Assembly: GCA_023401495.1 (NCBI GenBank)
Contig: JAEXDU010000159.1
Span: forward strand, 1 to 37,405
Length of the DNA: 37,405 nucleotides
Origin: Bacillota bacterium
GTDB taxonomy: Bacteria > Bacillota > Clostridia > Oscillospirales > Acutalibacteraceae
Reading direction: 5' to 3'
Shown here piece by piece: positions 1 to 7,501 of the stretch (the stretch's first letter is position 1; each line of letters begins with the position of its first letter). The position numbers and the translations under genes are program-made. The notes below the pieces were generated by a model. That model was not told the DNA's origin, did no database searches, and saw only the letters and a program-made list of their open reading frames with translations.

Positions 1-1234
1 GGCATGGGCAGGCTGTTTCCGCCGCGATTCTGCCGACGGCAGACGCAAGAGGGAGCTCTTCTGCCGGGGAAAGCAGCGCCTGCCGGGGTGTGAGCAGCAT
101 GGGCGGCAGCGCGGGCAGCGCGGGTGCGGCCTCTGCGATTGCCTTACCGGGACGCAGGGCGCGAATCGCCGCTTCGAGACGCTGAAAATCGCTTTCGCTG
201 TTGAACGGTGTGGCAATCAATACTACCTGGGCCGCGTCGGCGTATTCGGGCTCTACGCCATGTTCGCGCAGGAGCTCGGCGGCGTCTGTGCCAGGAATTC
301 CCGCCTCGGCGGTACGCAGCGTGAGCCGAACCGGGTCGCAATCGCCCTCCGGCGCGGGGATGCCCTGCCGGGCTGCCAGTTCCCGCACCGCCGCGACCCG
401 ATCCTCCAGAGCGGCAAACGCGGCGCGGCCGTTTTCCTCCAGCCAGGCGCGCGCCAGATCGAGCGACGCCATTACGGGATACGACGGGCTTGTGGAGCCA
501 AACAGCGCCATGGCTCTTTTGGCGTCCGGCACAAAGGACGGCTCCGCAAGATTGAGCCATGCCCCGCCGGTCAGCACCGGCAGCGTTTTGTGCGCCGAGC
601 AGGCCGTGGCGGAAGCGCCCAGGAACAGCGGATGGAGATTCTTTTTCAAAAACGCCAGATGAGTGCCGTGGGCGTTGTCCACCAAAAGGGGAACTCCCGC
701 CTTGCGGCAAACGGCGGAAATGGCGGGGATGTCCGCTAGAACGCCGTAATAGTCGGGGCTGGTGAGAAACACCGCCTTTGCGTCGGGGTGCTCACTCAAC
801 GCCGAGAGGACATCGCGGCTGTCTACCCGGCCGGGCAGGCCGCGCCCGGCGGTGGGCCGGGGAAGAATCCAGACCGGCGTAATGTCGAGCAGGGCCATGG
901 TATGAACCACGCTGCGGTGCAGCACGCGGTCAAACAGAATCGTACCGCCGCGCGGCGCGGCCAGATACAGCATCGCCTGCAGACAGAGCGTGCAGCCGCC
1001 CGCGGAAAACAGCGTGCGTTTTGCCCCAAACAGCCGTGCCGCCCGCTGTTCCGTCGCTAGGATGGCCCCCTCGGCCTCAAAGAGGCTGTCGGTATCCGGC
1101 AGCTCGGTGAAATCGAGTGAAAGAAGGTCCGGCGGCAAAGCACCCGGCACATTTTTATGCCCCGGCGTATGAAAGGAGGCCCGGTTTTTCTGCCGGTGCT
1201 CCAAAAGCGCGGTGTAGAGCGGCGTATCTGTCAT
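1..1234 (-). CDS. Orn/Lys/Arg decarboxylase-family PLP enzyme (3' end cut by window)
   Basis: I translated this minus-strand frame by hand from ATG at 1234; it stays open to the window edge, giving about 411 residues with the C-terminus missing. Family landmarks are HTPGHK at residues 22-27, an aminotransferase fold I core, VDNAHG at 185-190 (the Asp that contacts the PLP pyridine) and SAHKT at 213-217, where Lys216 is the expected Schiff-base lysine. Family members decarboxylate lysine, arginine or ornithine to polyamine precursors; which substrate applies cannot be read here. An AAAGGA ribosome-binding site lies about 6 bases before the ATG. In many Bacillota a gene of this kind precedes tmk and holB, but those would lie outside the window. 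The family is clear, the exact reaction is not. Confidence 0.9.
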   Translation of the reverse strand, partial: MTDTPLYTALLEHRQKNRASFHTPGHKNVPGALPPDLLSLDFTELPDTDSLFEAEGAILATEQRAARLFGAKRTLFSAGGCTLCLQAMLYLAAPRGGTILFDRVLHRSVVHTMALLDITPVWILPRPTAGRGLPGRVDSRDVLSALSEHPDAKAVFLTSPDYYGVLADIPAISAVCRKAGVPLLVDNAHGTHLAFLKKNLHPLFLGASATACSAHKTLPVLTGGAWLNLAEPSFVPDAKRAMALFGSTSPSYPVMASLDLARAWLEENGRAAFAALEDRVAAVRELAARQGIPAPEGDCDPVRLTLRTAEAGIPGTDAAELLREHGVEPEYADAAQVVLIATPFNSESDFQRLEAAIRALRPGKAIAEAAPALPALPPMLLTPRQALLSPAEELPLASAVGRIAAETACPC

Positions 1235-1454
1235 AAGAAATCCTTTCGGGGAAACATGCTCTTCTTTTCTATTGTGATCCATAAAGCAGGAAATTACTTT
1301 GCTCCCTGCTTCAATTATATCATAAATAATCAAGTGCGCTAATGAGAATATGATCCATTCTCGGAATCCATCAGCCAACAATGCTTTTTCAGGCTTTGAA
1401 AGCTTTGCTTCGGCTTGTGCCGTGAGAGAATGACAGCGTACCGAACCGGGCTTT

Positions 1455-2171
1455 TCAATCGCCCATGCGCCCCGTAGGAATGCGGTAATCCTTTTCCCAG
1501 ATCAGGATCGTCAAAGCGTCCGCGGGCGCGGCGTCGTAAAGAGAGCGGCGGGAAAGCTCCGCCAGAGCGGCCTCTGTTCCGGCCGCAGGGCGGTAGGGCC
1601 GGTGCGAGGTCATCGCCTCAAACACGTCCGCAACAGCCAGAACACGGGCTTCCGGCAGAATCTCGTCTGCTTTCAGCCCGCGCGGATAGCCGGAACCATC
1701 CATGCGCTCGTGGTGCTGCCGGATGATCTCTGCCAGCGGAGTGAAAAAAGAAATGTCTTTCACCATCTGATAGCCGGTTTCCGCGTGAGTGCGGATCAGC
1801 GCCATTTCCAGCGGAGTGAGGACTGTAGGCTTTGTGAGCAGATCGCCGGGGATGCCGATCTTGCCGATGTCGTGAATCAGTGCGGCGCGGCGCAGCAGAT
1901 CGCATCGCTCGGGCGGCCAGCCCATTTCCAGCGCAATATCGGTGGCCAGGCAGCTTACCCGAAGCTGATGCCCTGCGGTGTAAGGGTCCTTTTGCTCCAC
2001 CATGCGGGCCATTACCAAAAGAGTGTCGTCCATCGCCTGCTCCAGCAGGCTGGCTTTTTCGCGCAGCTCCCGATGACAGCAGAAGGGTCTGTTTTCTTCG
2101 GGAGGGCCGGTGATCACCTGATACAGGGTTCCTCCGCGCCGGGCAAGATGGGGGGATTTTGGGAATTGCAT
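1455..2171 (-). CDS. HD-GYP domain cyclic-di-GMP phosphodiesterase-like protein
   Basis: This 238-residue protein is essentially one HD-GYP domain with a short N-terminal extension and no visible receiver, PAS or membrane segment. The metal-binding HD pair is at residues 100-101 in HDIGKIGIP, HHERMDGSGYP follows at 153-163, and an upstream DPYTAGH segment at 62-68 completes the conserved set. HD-GYP proteins hydrolyse cyclic di-GMP (some cyclic GMP-AMP) to the linear nucleotide or GMP in the cytoplasm. With the catalytic residues intact it is probably active. An AAAGGAG ribosome-binding site precedes the ATG. It stands alone between the decarboxylase gene and a divergent tRNA, so context gives no pathway. 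The lack of a sensor domain suggests control by expression or by a partner protein. Confidence 0.9.
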   Translation of the reverse strand: MQFPKSPHLARRGGTLYQVITGPPEENRPFCCHRELREKASLLEQAMDDTLLVMARMVEQKDPYTAGHQLRVSCLATDIALEMGWPPERCDLLRRAALIHDIGKIGIPGDLLTKPTVLTPLEMALIRTHAETGYQMVKDISFFTPLAEIIRQHHERMDGSGYPRGLKADEILPEARVLAVADVFEAMTSHRPYRPAAGTEAALAELSRRSLYDAAPADALTILIWEKDYRIPTGRMGD

Positions 2172-2289
2172 AGCGGCTTCTCCTTTCCATAGCTTGTTTC
2201 ATTGTATGCGCCGCAATGCCAAGGTTTGCCCGGCAGTTCGCACGCGCGGAAAGGAATTTTCGGGCGGTGAAAAAATCGAAGGACAAGGA

Positions 2290-2318
2290 TTGCATAACCG
2301 GAGCGGTTGTGCTATACT
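2290..2318 (+). promoter_or_regulatory. Sigma-A promoter of tRNA-Arg
   Basis: TTGCAT (2290-2295) and TATACT (2313-2318) are separated by 17 bp. The second hexamer ends 15 bp before the mature tRNA 5' end, so transcription would begin just upstream of the tRNA. Confidence 0.7.
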
Positions 2319-2333
2319 ACTATGGTAATATTT

Positions 2334-2410
2334 CCGCCCGTGGCGAAGCTGGATATCGCAGCAGATTCCGATTCTGAAGGCCGGGGGTTCGAATCCCTCC
2401 GGGCGGGCCA
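2334..2410 (+). tRNA. tRNA-Arg (anticodon CCG)
   Basis: I folded this by hand as a complete 77-nt cloverleaf with encoded CCA. The acceptor stem is CCGCCCG with CGGGCGG, the D stem is GCGA with TCGC, and the anticodon loop TTCCGAT has anticodon CCG at 2368-2370, which reads CGG (Arg). The variable loop has 5 nt and the T arm is GGGGG-TTCGAAT-CCCTC. The first anticodon-stem pair is a G-A mismatch (2361 with the last stem base); everything else pairs, allowing one G-T. It has its own promoter and terminator, so it is a single-gene unit. Confidence 0.93.
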
Positions 2411-2435
2411 GCAGGCTGAGCCTGCATGCACATCG

Positions 2436-2463
2436 CGCTCCCACATCAGTGGGGGCGTTTTTG
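2436..2463 (+). terminator. Intrinsic terminator of tRNA-Arg
   Basis: A 9-bp stem CGCTCCCAC / GTGGGGGCG with loop ATCA is followed by five T. A small GCAGG..CCTGC hairpin at 2411-2425 sits directly after the CCA. Confidence 0.8.
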
Positions 2464-2506
2464 TGTTACGCCCGCGTTTTGACATTACATCTGTTTTGTA
2501 CGAATG

Positions 2507-2552
2507 ACACATAGAAAACACAGTTCAGCCTTTCTGGCTGGGCTGTTTTTTT
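2507..2552 (+). terminator. Second terminator hairpin with ACACATAGAAAA lead-in
   Basis: The stem CAGTTCAGCC / GGCTGGGCTG (2521-2530 with 2536-2545) has loop TTTCT and is followed by seven T. The lead-in ACACATAGAAAA at 2507-2518 recurs before another terminator at 6513-6524. It does not directly follow a gene, so it may back up the tRNA terminator or be a leftover of a lost gene. Confidence 0.65.
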
Positions 2553-2866
2553 ATGATTGAGTGATTTTCGACGCGAAAGCACATCGCTGCGTTGAACGCC
2601 GAATCAGCGGGCTTGCCGCCGCAGGCGCGAACGGCATGAATGCCCGAACCCGAAAAGGCCTAAGCGTAAAGAAAACGTGCCAGTGGCGTGTTTTTTGCGA
2701 GGAGCGGCGTAGCGACTGTGCCGCAGGCTGGCAGGCGGTGCAGAGCTGTCAAATCCCCCGGGCGGGCTATAAAGAGTCGATTCTGAAAAGAATGGACTTC
2801 TTTTATTTTATAGGGTAGAATGATAAAAAGGATTTCCATTATTTGTAAAATAGGAGGGTTAACGTT
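2553..2866 (+). other. Gene-free stretch, possible relic
   Basis: An 85-codon frame runs from 2561 to 2818. It lacks a convincing ribosome-binding site, is very rich in Arg and Cys, and shows no domain I can name. I regard it as probably non-coding or a decayed remnant. The last 50 bp is AT-rich and probably carries the promoter of the next gene, but I see no clear -35/-10 pair. Confidence 0.3.
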
Positions 2867-3292
2867 ATGGATGATGAGCTGAAAATCAAAATGAGCGCAT
2901 TTACGCTGGACTGCAAAGACCCGAATGAATTAGCGAAATTCTATGCGGCGCTGCTCAAATGGGAAATACCGTTCTATGATGAAGAATATGCAATCGTGGG
3001 TGCTCCGGGGACAAATCAGGGAGCATACCCCGGTATAACGTTTCAGCGGAACCCGGAGTATCAACCGCCCGTGTGGCCCGAAGAGCCGGAGGCTCAGCAG
3101 CAAATGGCGCATATCGACTTTGCGGTGAATGATTTGGAAAAAGCGGTTGAATACGCAGTTCAATGCGGGGCAACAGTCGCAGAGAAACAATTTTCTGACA
3201 CTTGGACAGTGATGTTTGACCCCGCGGGGCACCCTTTTTGCTTATGCCAAATGAAGCATGTTTTTGAGAGCCCCCATTTTGCGCTGCTGTAA
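2867..3292 (+). CDS. VOC (glyoxalase/bleomycin resistance) superfamily protein
   Basis: This 141-residue single-domain protein has a good AGGAGGG ribosome-binding site. It shows the beta-alpha-beta-beta-beta layout of the vicinal oxygen chelate fold: an opening ..FTLDCKDPNELAKFYAALLKW, a middle MAHIDFAVNDLEKAVEYAVQCGA, and an end TVMFDPAGHPFCLC typical of the VOC-like group often annotated as glyoxalase-like domain. Possible metal or ligand residues are the His in AHIDF and in AGHPF. Members include lactoylglutathione lyases, dioxygenases and drug-binding resistance proteins, and nothing here selects one. It is monocistronic, with its own terminator at 3367. Confidence 0.85.
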   Translation: MDDELKIKMSAFTLDCKDPNELAKFYAALLKWEIPFYDEEYAIVGAPGTNQGAYPGITFQRNPEYQPPVWPEEPEAQQQMAHIDFAVNDLEKAVEYAVQCGATVAEKQFSDTWTVMFDPAGHPFCLCQMKHVFESPHFALL

Positions 3293-3366
3293 AAAGCTGC
3301 AAAGCGAAATGGTATGAGCATAACGCAAACCCGTCCATCTATATTCATTCATTTTCACCAGACTGG

Positions 3367-3400
3367 GCCTGGACGCAATTCGCGTTCAGGCTCTTTTCTT
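3367..3400 (+). terminator. Intrinsic terminator after the VOC gene
   Basis: A 10-bp stem GCCTGGACGC / GCGTTCAGGC (one G-T pair) with loop AATTC is followed by a TCTTTTCTTTTTT tract. Confidence 0.85.
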
Positions 3401-3462
3401 TTTTCTTTCGTGAAAATAAACAAGTTATAAATGAAAAATCCAAGCAAAATACCGAATGTTAA

Positions 3463-3491
3463 TTGACAAACAAAGCAGATTGCCGTATCAT
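3463..3491 (+). promoter_or_regulatory. Sigma-A promoter of the 3560 membrane-protein gene
   Basis: A consensus TTGACA (3463-3468) and TATCAT (3486-3491) are spaced by 17 bp. The -10 hexamer lies inside the left arm of the 50-bp palindrome at 3475-3524, and the expected start point is close to the palindrome centre. Confidence 0.75.
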
Positions 3492-3524
3492 GTTAGCTAT
3501 AGCTAACATGATACGGCAATCTGC
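3475..3524. promoter_or_regulatory. 50-bp perfect palindrome (candidate operator)
   Basis: The two 25-nt arms (3475-3499 and 3500-3524) are exact reverse complements with no spacer; the centre reads TTAGCTATAGCTAA. It covers the -10 element and the likely start site of the promoter at 3463. That position suits a repressor site, and the core resembles TetR-family operators, although no TetR gene lies nearby. A transcript starting at the centre would contain only one arm and could not form the hairpin. Confidence 0.8.
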
Positions 3525-3559
3525 CGGCAACCACTGATGAGGTAAGGAAGGTGATTAAC

Positions 3560-4450
3560 TTGTACGTACTGGATTACGTGAATAACGTTTTATGGCTGGG
3601 AGTCCCTGATCTGATAAAGGGGCTGGTTCTATCCATTGTGTTTCTCTTCATTTTTAAAAATGCCATCCGAAAACACAGTCTTATTTTTTACATTTATCCC
3701 GGGCTTTTGTTTTTATGGTATTGTACATACGGAATCTTAAATTTATTTAACGTGAACCTGTATGAAATGATGGGGGAAACCGTTTGGTGGACGATCCTTT
3801 GGTTACCGCATTCTTACGCATTGGATACCGTGATCGGAATCGCGTTTATTTTGATTGTAATGTTCATCGGTGTACTGCCGAAATGGGAGTTTGTAAGGCA
3901 GCTCTACACCATCAGAAAAGAAATGTCGATTATCGGGGGGCTTATTTTGATCGGCCATGGGGTGATGAGGCTCCCCACCATGAAGTGGGCCTGGGAGAAT
4001 ATGAAAGAGATGAACGGGTTCCTCGTCTTTTCGTACGCCATACTGGGCGTCGTTTTACTGGTGCTGATTTTCATTCCATGGATCACATCGTTCCACTTTG
4101 CGAGAAAGCGGCTCACTCCCAAGGGCTGGAAAAAGCTGCAGACTTACACAAGCGTTCCGTTAATGATATTGATCTGCGTTTTTGGAATCGCGATCAATTT
4201 GGGATGGGGCTTCGCTATTCTGCCAGGCTTCGGTTCCTCCCTGTGGGACACCCAAACGGCCGCGGACGGTACGGCCGTTTCGAATCTTTCTCAGGGTTAT
4301 CAGGTGGCAACCGCATTTTTATCCGCCAAGCTGTATTTGGCTTTGATGATTGTGTATATTTGGCTGAGAAGAAAGAAAATAAAGAAACAGTCCCAGCCGG
4401 TGAAGCAGATTAAAATACAGGAGAAAGCCGACCTTGCAAAAGTAAATTAA
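3560..4450 (+). CDS. Polytopic membrane protein, ferric-reductase/MsrQ-like
   Basis: The start is placed at TTG 3560 because AAGGAAGG at 3544-3551 sits 8 bases upstream; a GTG at 3551 in the same frame would overlap that site. The protein has about 296 residues, roughly seven hydrophobic segments and a basic C-terminal tail. The segment IGGLILIGHGVMRL and the later RLTPKGWKKLQTYTSVPLM resemble the heme-binding helices of the ferric-reductase-like transmembrane domain (MsrQ/YedZ type). In that family the second segment usually has a His where this one has Gln (KKLQ). That suggests altered or absent heme ligation at that site, with HFARKR nearby as a possible substitute. The function is unproven; a role in membrane electron transfer is only a suggestion. 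A terminator follows at 4471. Confidence 0.55.
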   Translation: MYVLDYVNNVLWLGVPDLIKGLVLSIVFLFIFKNAIRKHSLIFYIYPGLLFLWYCTYGILNLFNVNLYEMMGETVWWTILWLPHSYALDTVIGIAFILIVMFIGVLPKWEFVRQLYTIRKEMSIIGGLILIGHGVMRLPTMKWAWENMKEMNGFLVFSYAILGVVLLVLIFIPWITSFHFARKRLTPKGWKKLQTYTSVPLMILICVFGIAINLGWGFAILPGFGSSLWDTQTAADGTAVSNLSQGYQVATAFLSAKLYLALMIVYIWLRRKKIKKQSQPVKQIKIQEKADLAKVN

Positions 4451-4470
4451 GCGGCTGAAAGATCAAGTGA

Positions 4471-4519
4471 AACAAGGGCTTGGATTGGAATTATTTCTGA
4501 TCCGTGCCCTTGTTTTTTT
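4471..4519 (+). terminator. Intrinsic terminator after the membrane-protein gene
   Basis: AACAAGGGC (4471-4479) pairs with GCCCTTGTT (4506-4514 region), with an internal GGAT/ATCC helix, followed by seven T. Confidence 0.75.
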
Positions 4520-4604
4520 CTGTCGGTAACGGAACCACAATCCATTCCTTTTTCGGCGAGGAAATCAATTGTTCCTCACATTCACATTGTGCCGCCACCC
4601 AGTT

Positions 4605-4653
4605 CACTACTATCTGATTTTAACCCGATTCAGGTTAAAATCAGATAGTAGTG
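4605..4653. repeat. 21-bp perfect inverted repeat upstream of the XRE gene
   Basis: Left arm 4605-4625 and right arm 4633-4653 are exact reverse complements around the 7-nt loop CGATTCA. A TATACT -10-like hexamer at 4666-4671 lies 12 bp downstream, but I see no good -35. The repeat may be an operator for the adjacent HTH protein or a hairpin in its leader. There is no T tract after it, so it is not an ordinary terminator. Confidence 0.75.
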
Positions 4654-4682
4654 TGTGCTTTATTGTATACTGCTATTGGGTG

Positions 4683-4913
4683 ATGATGATGCAGTATCTC
4701 GAACGCATTCGTGCATTAAGATGGGATAAGGATTTGACACAAACAGATGTAGCAAACCTACTGTATATTGATCGAACCACATATACGTACTATGAGTTGG
4801 GAAAAACGCGGATTCCCCTCGACAGCATGCTGGTGCTTGCAAAATATTACGATGTCAGTATGGATTATCTGAGCGGGGCCAGCAATATTAAAACTGCGTA
4901 TCCCAGAAAATAA
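4683..4913 (+). CDS. Small XRE-family helix-turn-helix regulator
   Basis: The protein has about 76 residues, started at the first of three consecutive ATG codons (4683, 4686, 4689); no strong ribosome-binding site picks among them. Nearly the whole protein is an HTH_3 domain: RIRALRWDKDLTQTDVANLLYIDRTTYTYYELGKTRIPLDSMLVLAKYYDVSMDYLSG-type order, with helix 2-3 around LTQTDVANLL and RTTYTYYE. The C-terminal DYLSG is typical of phage- and element-type Cro/CI repressors. The 21-bp inverted repeat just upstream is a plausible autoregulatory site. There is no toxin or phage partner nearby. Confidence 0.85.
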   Translation: MMMQYLERIRALRWDKDLTQTDVANLLYIDRTTYTYYELGKTRIPLDSMLVLAKYYDVSMDYLSGASNIKTAYPRK

Positions 4914-5145
4914 TGAAAATGCTGCTTACCGGTGAATCCTTCGGGCAGGCAGCAAAAATAAGAGCAGGGCCGGGGTTTTACAGGCACACTTCTTGGTATG
5001 CAGAAGGAAAAACGGCCCAGTCTGTTTGAAAAAAGATTAGCGCGGTGTATTTATAGTGCACTTATTTCGTTAAAAAAATAATGATGCTTCTATTCAAGAA
5101 TTTTTATGATAAGATGAATTCATCACTTTTCATTTGGAGGTTTCT

Positions 5146-6447
5146 ATGTCATTCTTGGACAAATCTGTGGATTATAAGAGCTACACGATGCGTGAAGCAA
5201 TAGATGAGGCAAAACGCTGTTTAAGGTGCAAAGTTCCCTCGTGTCAGAAGGGCTGCCCGATCAGTAATGATATCCCCGATTTTATCTATCAGTTATCAAA
5301 GGGCAATTTGGGGGAAGCAAGAGAAATCCTTGCAAGAAAAACAAATTTGCCCGCCGTATGCGGCCGCATTTGCCCGCATGAAAAGCAGTGCGTGGGCCAC
5401 TGTGTGCTCAATGCAAAGCACGCCCCGATACAGGTAGGAAAACTGGAAGAATTCATCGCCGACTTTGATGCAGAAATGGGACTGATCAAAGAAAATCTGG
5501 TTCATAAAACAAGGGGAAAAGTCGCCGTGATCGGTTCCGGCCCGGCCGGACTTACCGTGGCAGGCGACCTTGCCCGGCAGGGGTTTAACGTTGTCATTTA
5601 TGAAAAAGAAAATGAACCCGGCGGGGTACTCATATACGGAATACCCGAATTCAGACTCCCGAAAGAGGTCGTGAGAAAAGAAATAAAGAAAATCGAGGCC
5701 CTGGGAGTAACCTTTTTAACGAATGTAATGATAGGCCCCGACCTGACTGTAGACGACATGTTTTCGCGGAATTACGATGCGATCTTTATCGGCACCGGCA
5801 CTGCTTTGGCAAGAAATATTGATCTGCCCGGAAGAGATAAAATCGGAATCCTTCAGGCCATTTATTTTCTTCGGATGGTTGCCCTATACAACAGCGGAGA
5901 TGTGGACAGGGATGAAATCCCACTAAAACAGGGGGACAAAGTGGTTATCATCGGCGCGGGAAATGTTGCGATGGACGCCGCCCGTACCGCTTTAAGAGCC
6001 GGAGCGGGGTCGGTTGCGATTGTATACCGCAAGGGGGAAGAAGACATGCCTGCCCTGAAATCGGAGTATAACAGCGCTCTTGAAGAAGGGGTTCAATTTA
6101 TTTGGCACGCCGAGCCTGCCCGGTTTAACGGCGACGAAAGAGTCAACGGCATTACCTTAAAGCAGGGCGATCAATTCATCGATGTGGATGCGGATGTCAT
6201 CATGCTTGCAATCGGATCAAAGCCTGCCAGTCGAATCGTATCCACTACCACAGGCATTGAGGTAAATCCAAACGGCTATGTGGTCACCAAAGAGAAGCCT
6301 TATGGGATGACAATGAGAAAAGGCGTTTTTGCAGGGGGAGATGTCGTTCACCAGCCCGCGACCGTAGTTCTTGCGATGAAAGAGGCGAAAAAGGTTGCCG
6401 AGGGAATCGCTTCGTATGTAGATGCCATCAAGCTTTTGGAGCTGTAA
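5146..6447 (+). CDS. GltD-like NAD(P)H-dependent Fe-S flavoprotein oxidoreductase
   Basis: The start is at ATG 5146, with TGGAGG 5 bases upstream; an in-frame TTG at 5134 lies before that site and is rejected. The 433-residue protein has the glutamate synthase small-subunit layout. An N-terminal Fe-S domain carries two Cys groups (C25, C28, C33, C37 and C72, C76, C82, C86). An FAD-binding GSGPAG follows at 130-135 and a second, NAD(P)H-binding GAGNVAMDAA near 270. These proteins pass electrons from NAD(P)H through FAD and Fe-S clusters to a partner: GltB, or an NfnA/SudB subunit. No partner gene is adjacent, so the electron acceptor is unknown; GltA-type, NfnB-type and SudA-type roles all remain possible. 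It is monocistronic, with a terminator at 6526. Confidence 0.88.
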   Translation: MSFLDKSVDYKSYTMREAIDEAKRCLRCKVPSCQKGCPISNDIPDFIYQLSKGNLGEAREILARKTNLPAVCGRICPHEKQCVGHCVLNAKHAPIQVGKLEEFIADFDAEMGLIKENLVHKTRGKVAVIGSGPAGLTVAGDLARQGFNVVIYEKENEPGGVLIYGIPEFRLPKEVVRKEIKKIEALGVTFLTNVMIGPDLTVDDMFSRNYDAIFIGTGTALARNIDLPGRDKIGILQAIYFLRMVALYNSGDVDRDEIPLKQGDKVVIIGAGNVAMDAARTALRAGAGSVAIVYRKGEEDMPALKSEYNSALEEGVQFIWHAEPARFNGDERVNGITLKQGDQFIDVDADVIMLAIGSKPASRIVSTTTGIEVNPNGYVVTKEKPYGMTMRKGVFAGGDVVHQPATVVLAMKEAKKVAEGIASYVDAIKLLEL

Positions 6448-6512
6448 CAGCGCCCGGTTCATGGAGCCGAAGGGTTGCGCGAGGTTTCTTCTGTGCCTGG
6501 TTTGATTTAAGA

Positions 6513-6559
6513 ACACATAGAAAATGCAGTTGGCCCCTGTGGCTGCGCTGCCTTTTTGT
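6513..6559 (+). terminator. Terminator with ACACATAGAAAA lead-in, after the flavoprotein gene
   Basis: The stem GCAGTTGGCC / GGCTGCGCTGC (6526-6535 with 6541-6551, one bulge) is followed by CTTTTTG. ACACATAGAAAA at 6513-6524 plus the CAGTT that begins the stem repeat the arrangement at 2507. The rest of 6448-6772 shows no further gene. Confidence 0.65.
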
Positions 6560-6772
6560 TGTTTCGAGTAGATATGCTGCAAATCGTCAGGCCGACCATG
6601 GTGAAGTCTCCCCGGTGGCTGTGTTTTCTCCAAAGAAGCTGATTTTGCAAGAGTACAACTTCTTTCGCTTGTAGGATTGAAAAAGAATTTCTGGTGATTT
6701 ATGATTGATAATATCCAAAACAAATCATTCTCTTTTCAGCAAAAGCCGCTGTCAATCATGGGGGGAATCACA

Positions 6773-7327
6773 ATGAAATACGTTGCACTGTTCAGAGGGA
6801 TCAACGTTGGCGGAAAAAACATTGTAAAAATGCAGGATTTAAAGCAGCTCTTGCTGGATTTGGATTTTCAGCAGGTCAATACGTATATCCAAAGCGGCAA
6901 TGTCGTTTTTGAGGCCGCTCTGGAGGAAGCACCTTTGCGGGACAGGATTCATACCGCCTTTTCGGAACACTTTGGGTTTGAAAGCGATGTGATTCTGCGC
7001 AGCATGGACGAATTAGATACCTTAGTTGATCGCCTGCCGTTCTCAGCGGAACAAATAGCAAAAGCGGAAGCCGCCGATCCGCAGGTGGAACACCTGTATG
7101 TGTATTTTTTAGAGAATCCGCCGGAACCGTTAAAACTGGAGGATATTTGTAAGAAGTACACTGGCCCAGACTTGTTTCAGGCAGGGGAGCGGGAAATCTA
7201 TCTTCTTTGCAATGAAAGTATCCGCAAATCAAAGCTGGCGATCGGCATATTGAAAGCCTTTGATTCCGCTACCGCGCGGAACTGGAAGACCGTTCTCAAA
7301 CTGACGGATATGCTGGCCAAGCTATAA
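6773..7327 (+). CDS. DUF1697 family protein
   Basis: The start is at ATG 6773 behind GGGGGGA. The frame stays open upstream to 6701, but the protein family begins exactly here with MKYVALFRGINVGGKN. It has 184 residues, the usual length. DUF1697 landmarks include the N-terminal RGINVGG, MQDLKQLL, TYIQSGNVVFE and a C-terminal NWKTVLKLTDM. The biochemical role of DUF1697 is not established to my knowledge. It is cytosolic with no signal peptide. It is convergent with adhE and shares a bidirectional terminator with it. Confidence 0.88.
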   Translation: MKYVALFRGINVGGKNIVKMQDLKQLLLDLDFQQVNTYIQSGNVVFEAALEEAPLRDRIHTAFSEHFGFESDVILRSMDELDTLVDRLPFSAEQIAKAEAADPQVEHLYVYFLENPPEPLKLEDICKKYTGPDLFQAGEREIYLLCNESIRKSKLAIGILKAFDSATARNWKTVLKLTDMLAKL

Positions 7328-7421
7328 GGCTGGTTTCAAGTGGTTTTTATACCCGAGGAGACATTCGGGATACCTGCTTTGGGCATGAGCAGAGCCTTAG
7401 ATCAACATCTGAATTTGCGTG

Positions 7422-7460
7422 AAAAAGAAGAACAGGGAAAAATCCCTGTTCTTCTTTTTT
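7422..7460. terminator. Bidirectional terminator between the DUF1697 gene and adhE
   Basis: A 17-bp perfect stem (7422-7438 with 7443-7459) with loop AAAA has T runs on the 3' side for either strand. It serves the two convergent genes. Confidence 0.9.
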
Positions 7461-7501
7461 ATAAAATTGCAGGATTCACCTCTCGGGATATTTCCCTAGA
7501 C

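Noticed and set aside
2199..2521. Short minus-strand frames reading RRDSNPRPSES and ARPEGFEPP
   Set aside because: These are well-known spurious translations across the antisense strand of tRNA genes; the tRNA-Arg explains them.
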